Part shown: positions 1-8,808 of the stretch, one piece after another
How the letters are laid out: the number at the start of each line of letters is the position of its first letter
Numbering within the stretch: the stretch's first letter is position 1
DNA from: Flavobacterium sp.
Lineage (GTDB): Bacteria; Bacteroidota; Bacteroidia; Flavobacteriales; Flavobacteriaceae
NCBI GenBank assembly: GCA_016718345.1
Contig: JADKDN010000018.1
Coordinates: 1-25,640, forward strand
Direction: 5' to 3'
Length of the DNA stretch: 25,640 nt
Notes under the pieces: model-generated
What the model was told of the DNA's origin: nothing
Databases searched by the model: none
The model's input: the letters and a program-made list of their open reading frames with translations, nothing else
Made by a program: the position numbers and the translations under genes

Positions 1-57
1 AAATGTAAAAAAAGTATAAATTTTTAGTAAATCACTGCTTGATGTGTGATAAAAAAA

Positions 58-65
58 TACTTTTG
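58..65 (+). promoter_or_regulatory. Candidate -7 promoter element for the membrane regulator
   Basis: The octamer TACTTTTG matches the Bacteroidota -7 consensus TANNTTTG. A TTG at 39-41 could be the -33 element, but the 16-base spacing is shorter than the usual 19-21. The ATG at 70 lies only 4 bases past the element, so transcripts from here would be leaderless or start inside the gene. It is a motif match only. Confidence 0.35.
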
Positions 66-69
66 AAGA

Positions 70-937
70 ATGAAACAAAAATACCTATTCTTTATACTCG
101 CCGCTGTATTGGCTTTGTTTGTCGCTTTGTTGTACGTGGATTTTCAGCAGCAATCGGCTCATGAGAATCCCAAAGACCAAATACTCTTGCGAAAAATAGG
201 GGATGAGCTACTCCGAAGTTCCGAGGATTCGACTTCAAAAGTCCTTGCCCGTTACAAAGGCTTTCGCATACAAGTTTCAAATTCACGTTTGAAAATCAAC
301 CGCCATTACCCCGATACTCTTGTTGCAATTGTGCAACGCAATCTCCACCAAAGTAGTTTCTCAACGGACTATGCGTACAGGTTTTGGCTTGTTCCAACTA
401 CCAAAGTGGTTTGTGGTTTTGTGCATGGAGCAACACCAAAGCAACTGTGATTCCGTGTTTGGGGCGTAAATTAGCTGTTGGTTGTTACACTATAGCCCTG
501 CAATTTATCCCGCAAGAAACTATTTTTTCACGGTATAAATCGATTCTCATTGGCAGTATTGTAGTGGTGCTTTTGGTTTTGCTTATCCGAATAGGATACA
601 GCAAGAAAACGAAAACAGTACTAAGTAAGGTGTCTCGGGAGAAACTCTTCAAATAGGGAAATACGTTTTTCACTACGAACAACAGGTCGTGTACTATGAG
701 GGTTTAAAAATTCCGTTAACGGTCAAAGAATCGAAGTTGCTGTACATTTTTTTTAGCGCACCGAATGTCATTATCGACCGCAACGAACTGCAAAAAGAAG
801 TCTGGGAAAATGAGGGGGTCATCGTGACCCGAAGCCTAGACATGCTTATCTCCAAACTGCGCAAGAAATTGGATAAAGATCCCGCCGTGCGGATTGTGAA
901 TAGTCATGGGGTGGGGTATAAGTTGGAAGTGGGGTAG
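70..937 (+). CDS. Membrane-anchored winged-helix DNA-binding regulator (frameshifted in this sequence)
   Basis: One-component regulator of ToxR-like layout, about 290 residues when its pieces are joined. An N-terminal membrane segment (FFILAAVLALFVALLY, residues 7-22) leads to a periplasmic domain with a few cysteines. A second membrane helix (ILIGSIVVVLLVLLIRIGY) follows, then a cytoplasmic winged-helix domain of the OmpR/PhoB C-terminal type from about 640 to 937 (RNELQKEVWE, SLDMLISKLRKKL, GVGYKLEVG). The frame changes at least twice, near 375-440 and near 643, and probably four times, since the stretch around 400-435 reads best alternately in two frames (ACSNYQS, then VVCGFVHGATPK, then ATVIPCLGRK). 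Each break is one base. Its target is unknown. The architecture is common in flavobacteria. The start ATG follows a TACTTTTG box. The product class is secure, the exact residues around the breaks are not. Confidence 0.8.
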
Positions 938-989
938 GTTGTACATACTAAGATATCTAGCATGTGTTAGTGAGATTAGTTTTCTATTT

Positions 990-1457
990 CTAAATTGGAA
1001 ATTTTCCAAAATACTTTACTTTACCTTTTTCAATAGTAATAGGTATATCTATATCTTTTGTTTGATATTCAACTCGGTCATAGAATTCTCTCATCGTCTT
1101 CATTGCATAAAATCGATATCGACCTGCTGGTTTTTCAATTTTAAAATAGTACACCGCACGATCTTCATCGAAGAAGTCAGGTTTGAAATCCATATGAATA
1201 GTTTGAGATGGAATAATTTGGATGAAATTATTCTTTTTGTTCTCCCAGGCATAGCCTTTTAAATTTTCAAAATAGAAATTGTAGCGATTACAAATTTTAA
1301 CATCTTTTGTTTCGAAAGAAATTGATCCGATTATCATTCCATTTTCATTTACCAGTTTATTTTGCTTTGGAATAAGTTTAGAAGGAAGATTTGCAGTAAC
1401 ACAAGATATTGCAAGTAAGATAATTAGTCCAAAGTAAACAATGAATTTTTTATTCAT
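990..1457 (-). CDS. Small putative lipoprotein, possibly DUF2846-like
   Basis: Intact 155-residue protein. It has a basic start (MNKK), a hydrophobic stretch and a Cys at residue 19 preceded by LLAIS, which looks like a type II (lipoprotein) signal, although alanine at -3 is not the best lipobox residue. The mature part is beta-rich with no catalytic signature. The run PAGRYRFYAMK and the end ITIEKGKVKYFGKF recall small DUF2846-type envelope lipoproteins, where a PG-x-Y turn and a final GxxYxG strand are typical. That assignment is a guess. It converges on the upstream regulator (52-base gap) and lies downstream of the TPR gene on the same strand, separated by a structured 206-base gap. Role unknown, probably in the periplasm or outer membrane. 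Confidence 0.7.
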   Translation of the reverse strand: MNKKFIVYFGLIILLAISCVTANLPSKLIPKQNKLVNENGMIIGSISFETKDVKICNRYNFYFENLKGYAWENKKNNFIQIIPSQTIHMDFKPDFFDEDRAVYYFKIEKPAGRYRFYAMKTMREFYDRVEYQTKDIDIPITIEKGKVKYFGKFPI

Positions 1458-1593
1458 AATGAATGTTATTTTGTGGTTGAATTTATGCTAATTTTTCATT
1501 TCAACACTTAGTCCCATCGCTACTCACGAATCCTTTCGTATGGTTTAACTAAATATTCTTTTATTACGATTTTATAAAATATTTCATTTATCA

Positions 1594-1647
1594 CGCGATA
1601 GGAATCGCGCGACAGCGGGGGCTAAAATCTATTTTAGCCGTTGCTGT
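1594..1647. repeat. Two adjacent hairpin-forming inverted repeats (REP-like)
   Basis: CGCGAT at 1594-1599 pairs with ATCGCG at 1604-1609. Immediately after, ACAGC (1612-1616) and GGCTAAAAT (1620-1628) pair with ATTTTAGCC (1631-1639) and GCTGT (1643-1647), giving a long stem with a small internal loop. The block is GC-rich against its AT-rich surroundings. It sits between the TPR gene stop and the lipoprotein start. It has no clear U-tract, so a dispersed palindromic element or mRNA-end structure is more likely than a simple terminator. Confidence 0.5.
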
Positions 1648-1663
1648 TAGTGCCAAATTGATG

Positions 1664-2635
1664 CTATTGATATATGATTTTTGCAGTCTTAAAAAATTTA
1701 ATCCACTTATCTTTTAAGTTTTCAGGTATTGTTGATTCCTTTACCGCTCTAAAATTTATATATAATGATGTTTTACCTTGTATTATGTACCAAAGTTGTG
1801 ATTCAGGATTTTTGTAGTCTTTAGATTTTGGACTTTCTATTGTAAAAATTATCCAAGGATATTCTGCACTTTCGTCTTTTTCAATAAATGTTAATTTAGC
1901 TTTTGGAGAGTTTTCTTTTAGTTGTTCAAATTGCATTGTCATTGCTTTATCCATAGGTATATTAGTTGCCCCTTTTATAGCCATCATGGTTCCAATTTCT
2001 GTCCAATTATCAAAGGTTTCATTTGATGGGATTAATTCTAGCATTGTCATCTGATCGTTTTCTTGGTTACTTCCAATTTTCCAGTTTTCACTTTCGGGCC
2101 AATGAAGAGACAAAGATTCTCCATCTTGTTGTTTGTTACCACAAAATTTACTTAAGTATTTATCAGCTTGTTTATCTCCGATTTCTTTTGCTTTATTAAA
2201 ATCTGAACAAGCACCATTTTTGTTTCCTATCTGAACCCTGATTTGCCCTCGTAAAGTCAAAGCATTCGGAAATTTTTGGTCGAGTTCTATTGTTTTGTCA
2301 AGATCGGGCAGAGCTTCTTCATATTTTTCTTGACTTACATAAACACTCGCTCTACTATAAAATGCTTTTATGAAAGTGGGGTCAAGCTCAATTGTTTTGT
2401 CAAAGTCTTTTTTAGCAGATTTTAAATCTTTTAGACCAAGTTCACATACACCACGATTATAATATCCAACTTTTAAATCTTTGTCCGCTTTGATTGCTTT
2501 ACTATATTCTTTAATTGCTCCTTCATAGTCTTTTGAGTTGTGCTTTTCAATTCCACTTTTAAGATATTCGTCTGCAGTTTGCCCGTATACCGTTGATAAA
2601 AATGTGAATATTATAATTGAAAGGAGTTGTTTCAT
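1664..2635 (-). CDS. Exported tetratricopeptide-repeat protein
   Basis: Intact 323-residue protein. It begins with a Sec signal peptide (MKQLLSIIIFTFLSTVYG, cleavage probably before QTADEY). Residues about 21-156 form four consecutive TPR units, each with the expected alanine, tyrosine and proline pattern (for example YYNRGVCELGLKDLKSAKKD and AFYSRASVYVSQEKYEEAL). A last half-repeat ends at ADKYLSKFC. The C-terminal half (about 170-323) is a separate domain that I do not recognise; it has alternating hydrophobic residues and several tryptophans. TPR domains serve as protein-interaction scaffolds, so an envelope assembly or binding role is plausible but not shown. It is transcribed divergently from nnrD across a 317-base gap. 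Confidence 0.8.
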   Translation of the reverse strand: MKQLLSIIIFTFLSTVYGQTADEYLKSGIEKHNSKDYEGAIKEYSKAIKADKDLKVGYYNRGVCELGLKDLKSAKKDFDKTIELDPTFIKAFYSRASVYVSQEKYEEALPDLDKTIELDQKFPNALTLRGQIRVQIGNKNGACSDFNKAKEIGDKQADKYLSKFCGNKQQDGESLSLHWPESENWKIGSNQENDQMTMLELIPSNETFDNWTEIGTMMAIKGATNIPMDKAMTMQFEQLKENSPKAKLTFIEKDESAEYPWIIFTIESPKSKDYKNPESQLWYIIQGKTSLYINFRAVKESTIPENLKDKWIKFFKTAKIIYQ

Positions 2636-2764
2636 ACTTATATTTAGGTTGAATTATTTATAGCAGCTTACAAAAACGTTTGATAAAATTAGACTAATAC
2701 ACCCAGCCTAAAATAGGTTTAATTTGTCTGACAAACGTTTCAAATATATTAATAAACTTTCAAA

Positions 2765-2843
2765 ACTTGTGACAAATTTTTCAAACTGAAAAAAAATCAC
2801 AAAAGTTGTGATAAAAAATTCATTTTGAAAAAAAAATCACAAA
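2765..2843. repeat. 40-bp imperfect tandem duplication carrying TTGTGA/TCACAA half-sites
   Basis: Copy 1 is about 2765-2803 and copy 2 about 2804-2843. Each begins with TTGTGA (2767-2772, 2806-2811) and ends with an A-run then TCACAA (2797-2802, 2837-2842). At the junction this makes TCACAA-AAG-TTGTGA (2797-2811), a perfect 6+6 inverted repeat around 3 bases. The layout resembles a multi-site operator upstream of nnrD or the TPR gene, but no regulator is identified. Confidence 0.5.
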
Positions 2844-2930
2844 TTATCTGCTTACAACATGTAGATCCTACATTGGCATAGAACCTAGAAGTAAGGCACT
2901 TTATTTTCGTACCCATTCGTTTAAATTTCG

Positions 2931-2938
2931 TAACTTTA
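2931..2938 (+). promoter_or_regulatory. Possible -7 element for nnrD
   Basis: TAACTTTA matches TANNTTTG except for the last base. A weak TTCG about 21 bases upstream could serve as the -33 element. It lies 14 bases before the nnrD ATG. It is a motif match only. Confidence 0.35.
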
Positions 2939-2952
2939 AAAAAAGAAATGTC

Positions 2953-3823
2953 ATGAAAGAGCCTATCCTCAGTACACACGAAACCATGCTAGCACTTTAC
3001 AAACCCATTGCTAAGGATACCCACAAAGGCATTCAGGGTCACGCCTTGCTCATAGGGGGAAGTTATGGCAAGATGGGTTCGGTTTGTCTCTCTAGTAAAG
3101 CGGCTATCAAAACCGGCTGTGGCTTGGTGACTGCCTTTATCCCCAAATGCGGCTATACCATTCTGCAAACCGCCCTTCCAGAAGTCATGGTGCTCACAGA
3201 TGAAAATGATAAACAGCTAACGAACATTCAATATCATTTTGCGCCAAACGCCGTTGGGATAGGGGTAGGCATAGGGCAGGAGGGGTCCACAAAAAAAGCC
3301 CTGCATCATTTTTTAATGACCAACCAAAGCCCACTAGTAATTGATGCAGATGGTTTGAACATTCTAGCCTTGCACCGTGCTTGGTTAACTCTATTGCCTC
3401 CCCAAACGATTCTTACTCCCCATCCTAAAGAATTGGAACGACTGCTTGGCAGTTGGCATTCAGAAGAAGAAAAGAGACAGAAAACCATCGCTTTTTCTAA
3501 AAAGTATAATGTGATTGTAGTGATGAAAGGCGCTCCTACCTATATCATTCAACAAGACACTATTTATGAGAATACCACAGGAAATCCAGCCCTGGCCACA
3601 GCAGGAAGTGGCGATATGCTTACGGGAATGATTACGAGTCTCTTGGCTCAAGGATACCAACCTATTGAAGCGGCAGGACTGGGCGTCTACCTTCACGGTT
3701 TAACAGCTGATCTTGCCCTTGCCCGAAACAGGGTATCAATCGTTTATCGCTTCGGTAGATATCATTGAGGTTGGATACCTCAAAGAAAAAAAAAAAACGG
3801 GCTAAAGAAAGGAAGCCGGCTTG
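2953..3823 (+). CDS. nnrD: ADP-dependent NAD(P)H-hydrate dehydratase, stand-alone (frameshift near the 3' end)
   Basis: Metabolite-repair enzyme that dehydrates hydrated NADH/NADPH back to the normal cofactor using ADP (YjeF C-terminal / ribokinase-like fold). Visible family motifs are GHALLIGGSYGKMGSV near residue 30, DADGLN near 133, LTPHPKELERLLG near 155 and the nucleotide-binding loop GNPALATAGSGDMLTGM near 211. The N-terminal epimerase domain of the bifunctional enzyme is absent, and the upstream DNA has no room for it. One extra base near 3715-3721 shifts the frame. Corrected, the protein continues LPETGYQSFIAS and ends at 3821-3823, at about 290 residues. The start ATG at 2953 is the only sensible one; an ATG at 2948 stops at once. 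It converges on thrC with a 32-base gap. Confidence 0.88.
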
Positions 3824-3855
3824 AAAATTTTGAGTATTCTGGAAAATTAATAAGG

Positions 3856-5162
3856 TTATCCTAAGAATGTTTTTGCAAGTTTGGCTTAAGAACGCTTTCA
3901 GTTCGTCGTAAGTGGCGATTTTGATGCTCTTTTTCTCTTTGCCTAATACGCTTTCTATTTGTGCTGGAATCGGTAAGCTAACATTCAAAACGGGTTCAAC
4001 AATGTCTAAAAACTTAATAGGATGCGCCGTTTCTAAGAAAACACCAATGGCGTTAGGATTGTTTTCTAATTCCTTTTTACCCTAAATAGCCAACCGCACC
4101 GTGAGGTTCGGCTATTAGCCATTATGGTTGTAAATGCTTTTCATGGCTTTTTTGGTCGCCTCATCGGAATAGGTATAAGAAGAAAAATCCTTGCTGGATT
4201 CCTTCAAGTCGTTGTTGTACATTTCCTGTATACGCACAAAATTACTTGGGTTCCCAACATCCATAGCATTGGAAATAGTTGCTATGGAAGGCTTGGCCTC
4301 GTAAATTCCTTTTAGTAAAAATTGGGGTACCGTATCGTTAGCATTGGTAGCAGCCACGAAATGACTAATGGGCAATCCTAATTTCTTAGCTATAATTCCC
4401 GCGCAAATATTTCCAAAATTCCCGCTAGGGCAGGATACCACTAAGGGTTTGTTGTATTTTTTCAATTCTTTATACGCAAAGAAGAAATAAAACATTTGTG
4501 GCAACCAACGTGCAATATTGATAGAGTTGGCTGAAGTGAGATTCTTGTCTTCTAAATCGGCATCAAGGAAGGCTTTTTTCACCATGTCTTGGCAATCGTC
4601 AAACACACCGTCTACTTCAAGGGCAGTAATGTTTTGTCCAAGCGTAGTCAGCTGACGTTCTTGTATGTCGCTCACCTTACCTGAAGGATAAAGGATGACT
4701 ACTTCAACGCCTTTCACTCCTAAAAATCCACTGGCAACAGCTCCTCCAGTATCTCCTGAAGTCGCAACAAGCACTGTGTTTTTTGATCTTTTTTTTATTG
4801 AAATACGCTAAACAACGGGACATGAATCGTGCGCCAACATCTTTAAACGCCATGGTAGGCCCGTGAAACAATTCAAGAGAATAGATGTTGTCTTCTACTT
4901 TTACCAATGGAAAATCAAAACAAAGCGTTTCCTTAAGGATCTGTTTCAATTCTGCTTCGGGAATTTCGTCGCCTACAAATTGTTTGATGGCTTCAAAAGC
5001 GATGGCTTCGTTGCTGAGGTTTTCGATAGTTTCAAAAAAAGAAGCAGGAAGCGGTGTTAAGGTTTGAGGGAAGTAAAGCCCTCTGTCGGGAGCTAGTCCT
5101 TGGATAACGGCTTCTTGAAAAGATACTTGATGTGTTTTGTTGTTTAAGCTGTAATAGTTCAT
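3856..5162 (-). CDS. thrC: Threonine synthase (four frameshifts in this sequence)
   Basis: PLP enzyme that converts O-phosphohomoserine to threonine, the last step of the pathway. The N-terminal part has the PLP-lysine motif GPTMAFKDVGARFM; the middle part has ATSGDTGGA and SCPSGNFGNICAG. Joining the pieces gives about 435 residues, normal for the short-type enzyme. Breaks: an extra A in the A8 run near 4788; one missing base near 4116, after which the frame continues with IAEPHGAVGYLG; an extra G near 4080-4082; and an extra C near 3887, after which the protein ends with KLAKTFLG and a stop at 3856-3858. Third gene of the thr operon, 51 bases after thrB. Its start codon abuts a 7-bp tandem repeat. 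It is read as a functional gene damaged by sequencing error. Confidence 0.9.
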
Positions 5163-5189
5163 TTTAGATTTTAGATTTTAGATTTAGGA
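5162..5189. repeat. Heptanucleotide tandem repeat at the thrC start
   Basis: TTTTAGA occurs three times in a row (5162-5182), followed by an imperfect fourth copy. On the coding strand it is TCTAAAA repeated, and the last copy runs straight into the thrC ATG, so the repeat forms the whole initiation region. Confidence 0.7.
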
Positions 5190-5213
5190 TTTGTACGTCC
5201 TAATTCGTAATTC

Positions 5214-6135
5214 TTAAATTATTTTCATTCCTTGGTCATTCACTTTCGAAACGTGAATTTCATAAGGTAATTTCATTTCGTCATAGACCATGCTCATGGC
5301 TTTGGCAATTTTTTGAGACGTTGCTTCTCCTTTGCTCAAAGCAAATATAGAAGGGCCAGAGCCTGAAATACCAGAACCTAAGGCTCCGTTTTCGTAGGCT
5401 GTTTTTTTAATCAAATCAAAACCAGGAATTAGCACACTTCGCAAGGGCTCGACAATTTCGTCATGCAAGGAACGGCCTATCAATTCGTAATCTTGGGTGT
5501 AGAGACCAGCAACTAATCCTCCAACATTTCCCCACTGGGTAATGGCACTTTTCAGTGAAACAGTTTGTTTCAATACGGAACGTGCATCGGAAGTTTTTAA
5601 TTCAATTTGAGGATGTACCACCGTAGCGTACAATTCTGAAGGGCTATCAATTTTGATAATATCCAAAGGATTGGAGCATCTAACAAGGGTAAATCCACCC
5701 AGAAGTGCAGGAGCCACATTGTCAGCGTGGGCATTTCCACTAGCTAGTTTTTCGCCTTGCATGGCAAATTTAACGAGTTCTTTTCTTGTAAAAGGTTGGC
5801 CCAGTAATTCGTTTATGCCAAAAACAGCACCGGCTGAACTGGCAGCACTACTTCCAATTCCGCTTCCCGCTTTGATGTGTTTGTAGATTTCGATTTCAAA
5901 TCCAAATTCGGTTTCCACCTCTTCCAATAGGGCTAATGCAGCTACCTCCAGCTACATTATTTTCGGCTTCTAAGGGTAAATCTGCACCTACGATTTTAGT
6001 AATGCGAACCCCTTTTGTGCTGGATTTCCGAATAATCATTTCGTCACCAGCAGTATCTAAACACAATCCGAGAACGTCAAATCCGCAGGAAAGGTTGGCT
6101 ATAGTTGCTGGACAGAATATCTTTATTTCATTCAT
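5214..6135 (-). CDS. thrB: Homoserine kinase (one frameshift)
   Basis: GHMP-family kinase that phosphorylates homoserine to O-phosphohomoserine with ATP. The N-terminus MNEIKIFCPATIANLSCGFD is characteristic, and the ATP-binding loop GSGIGSSAASSAGAV lies near residue 90. The C-terminal GSGISGSGPSIFAL loop is also present. The frame breaks near 5938-5942, where an extra G turns GVAALALLEE into noise. Removing one base gives a continuous protein of about 306 residues, the usual length. It lies between thrA (132-base gap holding two palindromic elements) and thrC. A REP-like palindrome sits only 3 bases upstream of the ATG. Confidence 0.93.
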
Positions 6136-6138
6136 AAG

Positions 6139-6163
6139 TCATTGCGAGGCACGAAGCAATCTC
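6139..6163. repeat. REP-like palindromic repeat (ATTGCGAGGCACGAAGCAAT core)
   Basis: ATTGC at 6141-6145 pairs with GCAAT at 6156-6160. I recognise the core as a short interspersed palindrome seen repeatedly in intergenic DNA of Bacteroidota; that is memory, not a search. It lies between thrA and thrB, against the thrB start codon. Confidence 0.6.
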
Positions 6164-6234
6164 ATTTTAAGTTTTCTATTCTTTTAGTACGAAAGTACAA
6201 TAGCAAAAAGTTTTAATATTTGTTTCAAACTAAA

Positions 6235-6259
6235 CAGCTGTCTACCGACAGGCAGGCTG
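6235..6259. repeat. Second palindromic element in the thrA-thrB gap
   Basis: CTGTC at 6238-6242 pairs with GACAG at 6247-6251 around TACC, within an extended CAGCTG/CAGGCTG frame. It is GC-rich in an AT-rich gap, 9 bases downstream of the thrA stop. Its GCCTGCCTGTCGG-like content resembles common flavobacterial intergenic palindromes. It may stabilise or end the thrA message, though no U-tract follows directly. Confidence 0.45.
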
Positions 6260-6267
6260 AACACTTT

Positions 6268-8716
6268 TTAAATATTTCCAATTCGGATAACATCAGCAAA
6301 AATCCCTGAAGCAGTCACTGCTGCTCCCGCACCAGCCCCTTTAATCAATAACGGTTGATCAACGTATCTATCGGTGTAAAACAATACAATATTGTCTTTT
6401 CCTTCTAGGTTGTAAAAAGGATGGTCTTTCGGGATGAATTGCAAACCTACACTTGCTTTGCCATTTTCGAATTGCGCCACAAATTTCAATCGGCTGTCTT
6501 TTTGTTTCGCTTCCGCTAAAAGAGTTTCAAAATGGCTGGCATGCGTTAGCAACGATTTGAAGAAGTCCTCATTATTTTTGGTTTCCATGCAGGCGGCTGG
6601 AAGAAAGGATTGGTTTGCAATATCTTCGATTTCCATTTGATAGCCACTTTCTCTAATCAGAATTAATATCTTTCGAGCTACATCAACACCACTTAAATCA
6701 ATTTTCGGGTCAGGCTCTGTAAATCCTTGTACGCCAGCTTCTTTAACCACATCGTGAAAAGAATTATTTTCATCAAAATTATTGAAAATAAAATTCAAAC
6801 TTCCTGATAAAACCGCTTGAATTTTGTTGACTTTATCACCAGAAGCAATCAGATTTTTTACCGTATCAATAATGGGTAGCCCTGCTCCAACATTCGTTTC
6901 AAATAGGAAAGGCGCTTTGAACTGACGCGATAGGTTTTTAAGGTTTTTATAATTGGCATAAGCCGAAGAACAAGCAATTTTGTTGCAAGTAACCACTGCG
7001 ACGTTTTGTTTTAAATACTGCTCATAGGTTTTAGAAACTTCTTCATTGGCAGTGATGTCCACAAAAATACTGTTGCGTAAATTGAGTGCAGCAACTTTTG
7101 AAATGAACCCCTCTTTACTTGCGGCTTCTCCATTTTCTACTAACGATTGCCAGTCTTTTAGGCTAATTCCTTCTTCATCAAAATGCATCTTTCTGGAATT
7201 AGAAAGTGCTATGACTCTTAGGTTGATTTTAAGGTTTTCTTTTAAGTATTTCTTTTGTTGGTGAATTTGCTCAATAAATTTTTCTCCAACATTTCCAACT
7301 CCCATTACAAACAAATTCAGCTGTTTGGTGTTTTCCTCGAAGAAGGTTTCATGTAGGGTATTCAACGCTTTTTTAACATCTCTTTCGTTGATTACCGCTG
7401 AGATATTTCTTTCCGAAGCTCCTTGTGCAATAGCTCTAATGTTAACGTTGTTTTTTCCTAAGGTGCTAAACATTCTACCGCTTAGTCCTTGATGATTTTT
7501 CATATTTTCGCCCACCAAAGCGATGATGCATAGGTTTTGTTCTACGATACAAGGTTCGATTTTGTTTTGTAAAATTTCTATTTCAAATGCTTTATTTATG
7601 GCTTGTTCAGCATTTGCAGCATCTGAATTTAGAATTCCAATACAGATAGAATGCTCGGAAGAGGCTTGCGTAATAAAAATGACATTGATATTTACATGTG
7701 AAAGCACTTCAAATAATCTTTTTGACGAACCTGCAACGCCTATCATTCCTGGTCCTTCTAGAGTAATCAAAGTAATGTTGTCAATATGACTGATTCCCTT
7801 TACAGGATTGCTTTGCGAAGTGATTTCGTTTGAAATGTAAGTACCTTCTGCTTCTGGTTCAAAAGTATTTTTGATAAGAATAGGGATGTTCTTTCTCAAC
7901 ACCGGTTGAATGGTAGGTGGATAAAGTACTTTGGCACCAAAATGAGACAATTCCATTGCTTCCTGATAGGAAATGGTAGCGATAGGTTGTGCTTGTTTGA
8001 CTATTTTTGGATTGGCAGTAAACATACCGTTTACGTCTGTCCATATTTCTAAATCTTTTGCATCTAAAGCGCCTGCAATAATTGCAGCAGTGTAATCGGA
8101 ACCACCACGACCCAAAGTAGTATTGATTCCGTCTAAAGTAGAAGCAATAAATCCTGGCATAACCACTACTTGAGCTTGATTGGTTGCAAAATAATCTTTG
8201 ATTAATTGATTCGTGATTTCAAAATTCACAGCGGCTTTTCCCAAAGTTATCATTGGTTTTTATTAGCTCACGACTGTCTTTGTACCCACTGTTTTTAAGG
8301 TTTTGCTTCATTGCCTCTGCAATAATGTAGGAAGACAATAATTCTCCAAAACTTAAAATCGTATCTGTAGTTCTAGGCGATAATTCTCCTAAAAGAAAAC
8401 AACCATCTAAAAGCGTCTCCAGATGATTGATAATTCTTTTAATGTGGCTTAAAAGGCTGCTTTGTTCACTAACAGGAATAAGTTCTTTAAGTGCATCAAG
8501 ATGTTTTTTTTTCTATTTCAGCAACAATTTCTTTATAGCTTTGTCATTGGCAGCCGCTTTGATAGAAGCAAGTTGAAGTAAATCAGTCACTTTGCTAAAA
8601 GCAGAAACTACAACCACTAATTGATCTTCTTTCGCTTTCACATTAACAATGTCTAATACAAGTTTTATGTTTTGAGCATTGGCAACCGAAGTTCCTCCGA
8701 ATTTTAAAATTTTCAT
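6268..8716 (-). CDS. thrA: Bifunctional aspartokinase / homoserine dehydrogenase I (three indels)
   Basis: Catalyses the first and third steps from aspartate to threonine. The N-terminal aspartokinase begins MKILKFGGTS, with the kinase core (GRGGSDYTAA, DVNGMFTANP) further on. Tandem ACT-type regulatory segments (LEGPGMIGVAGSSKRLFEVL, LVGENMKNHQGLSGRMFSTL) follow. The homoserine dehydrogenase half has the Rossmann motif MGVGNVGEKF and the region GSLNFIFNNF. Total length is about 815 residues, as expected. Breaks: a lost T near 8540 and an extra A in the A9 run near 8505, which cancel each other, and an extra A near 8240. Corrected, these regions read AYKEIVAEIEKKHLDALKEL and NDNFGKAAV. First structural gene of the operon, 92 bases after a Thr-rich leader peptide. 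Feedback control by threonine through the ACT domains is known for the family. Confidence 0.94.
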
Positions 8717-8762
8717 TATGGCTTATTTAAAATATTTTTTAGTTATCATAAATTCAAAATTA

Positions 8763-8780
8763 TCCTTTCTTCTGAAAGAA
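8763..8780 (-). terminator. Weak hairpin between the thr leader and thrA
   Basis: On the minus strand TTCTTTC pairs with GAAAGGA (one G-U) around AGAA and is followed by TAATTTTG. The short stem and poor U-tract make it a weak intrinsic terminator at best. It is listed because it is the hairpin nearest to the role expected for an attenuator. Confidence 0.25.
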
Positions 8781-8808
8781 AAAACAAATATAGGATTATA
8801 TGATTAAT

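Larger units (their letters stand above)
2636..2952. other. Divergent intergenic region between the TPR gene and nnrD
   Basis: AT-rich, with no convincing ORF. It holds a 40-base imperfect duplication (described separately) and a possible nnrD -7 box. The motif AAACGTTT also occurs twice, near 2675 and 2733. I see no clear promoter for the leftward TPR gene. Confidence 0.5.

Noticed and set aside
70..937. Programmed frameshifting as the cause of the broken frames
   Set aside because: Breaks occur in unrelated genes, in both directions, without slippery-site plus structure signals, and are explained better by homopolymer errors.
995..1009. Palindrome TTGGAAATTTTCCAA near the lipoprotein stop
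   Set aside because: Seven base pairs of mostly A and T inside coding sequence, without a U-tract on either strand. Too weak to call a terminator.
2797..2979. Minus-strand 60-codon ORF opposite the nnrD upstream region
   Set aside because: Composition follows the A-runs and repeats; no start context, and it overlaps the nnrD start.
3306..3696. Minus-strand ORFs inside nnrD
   Set aside because: Shadows of the strongly supported plus-strand gene; no family features.
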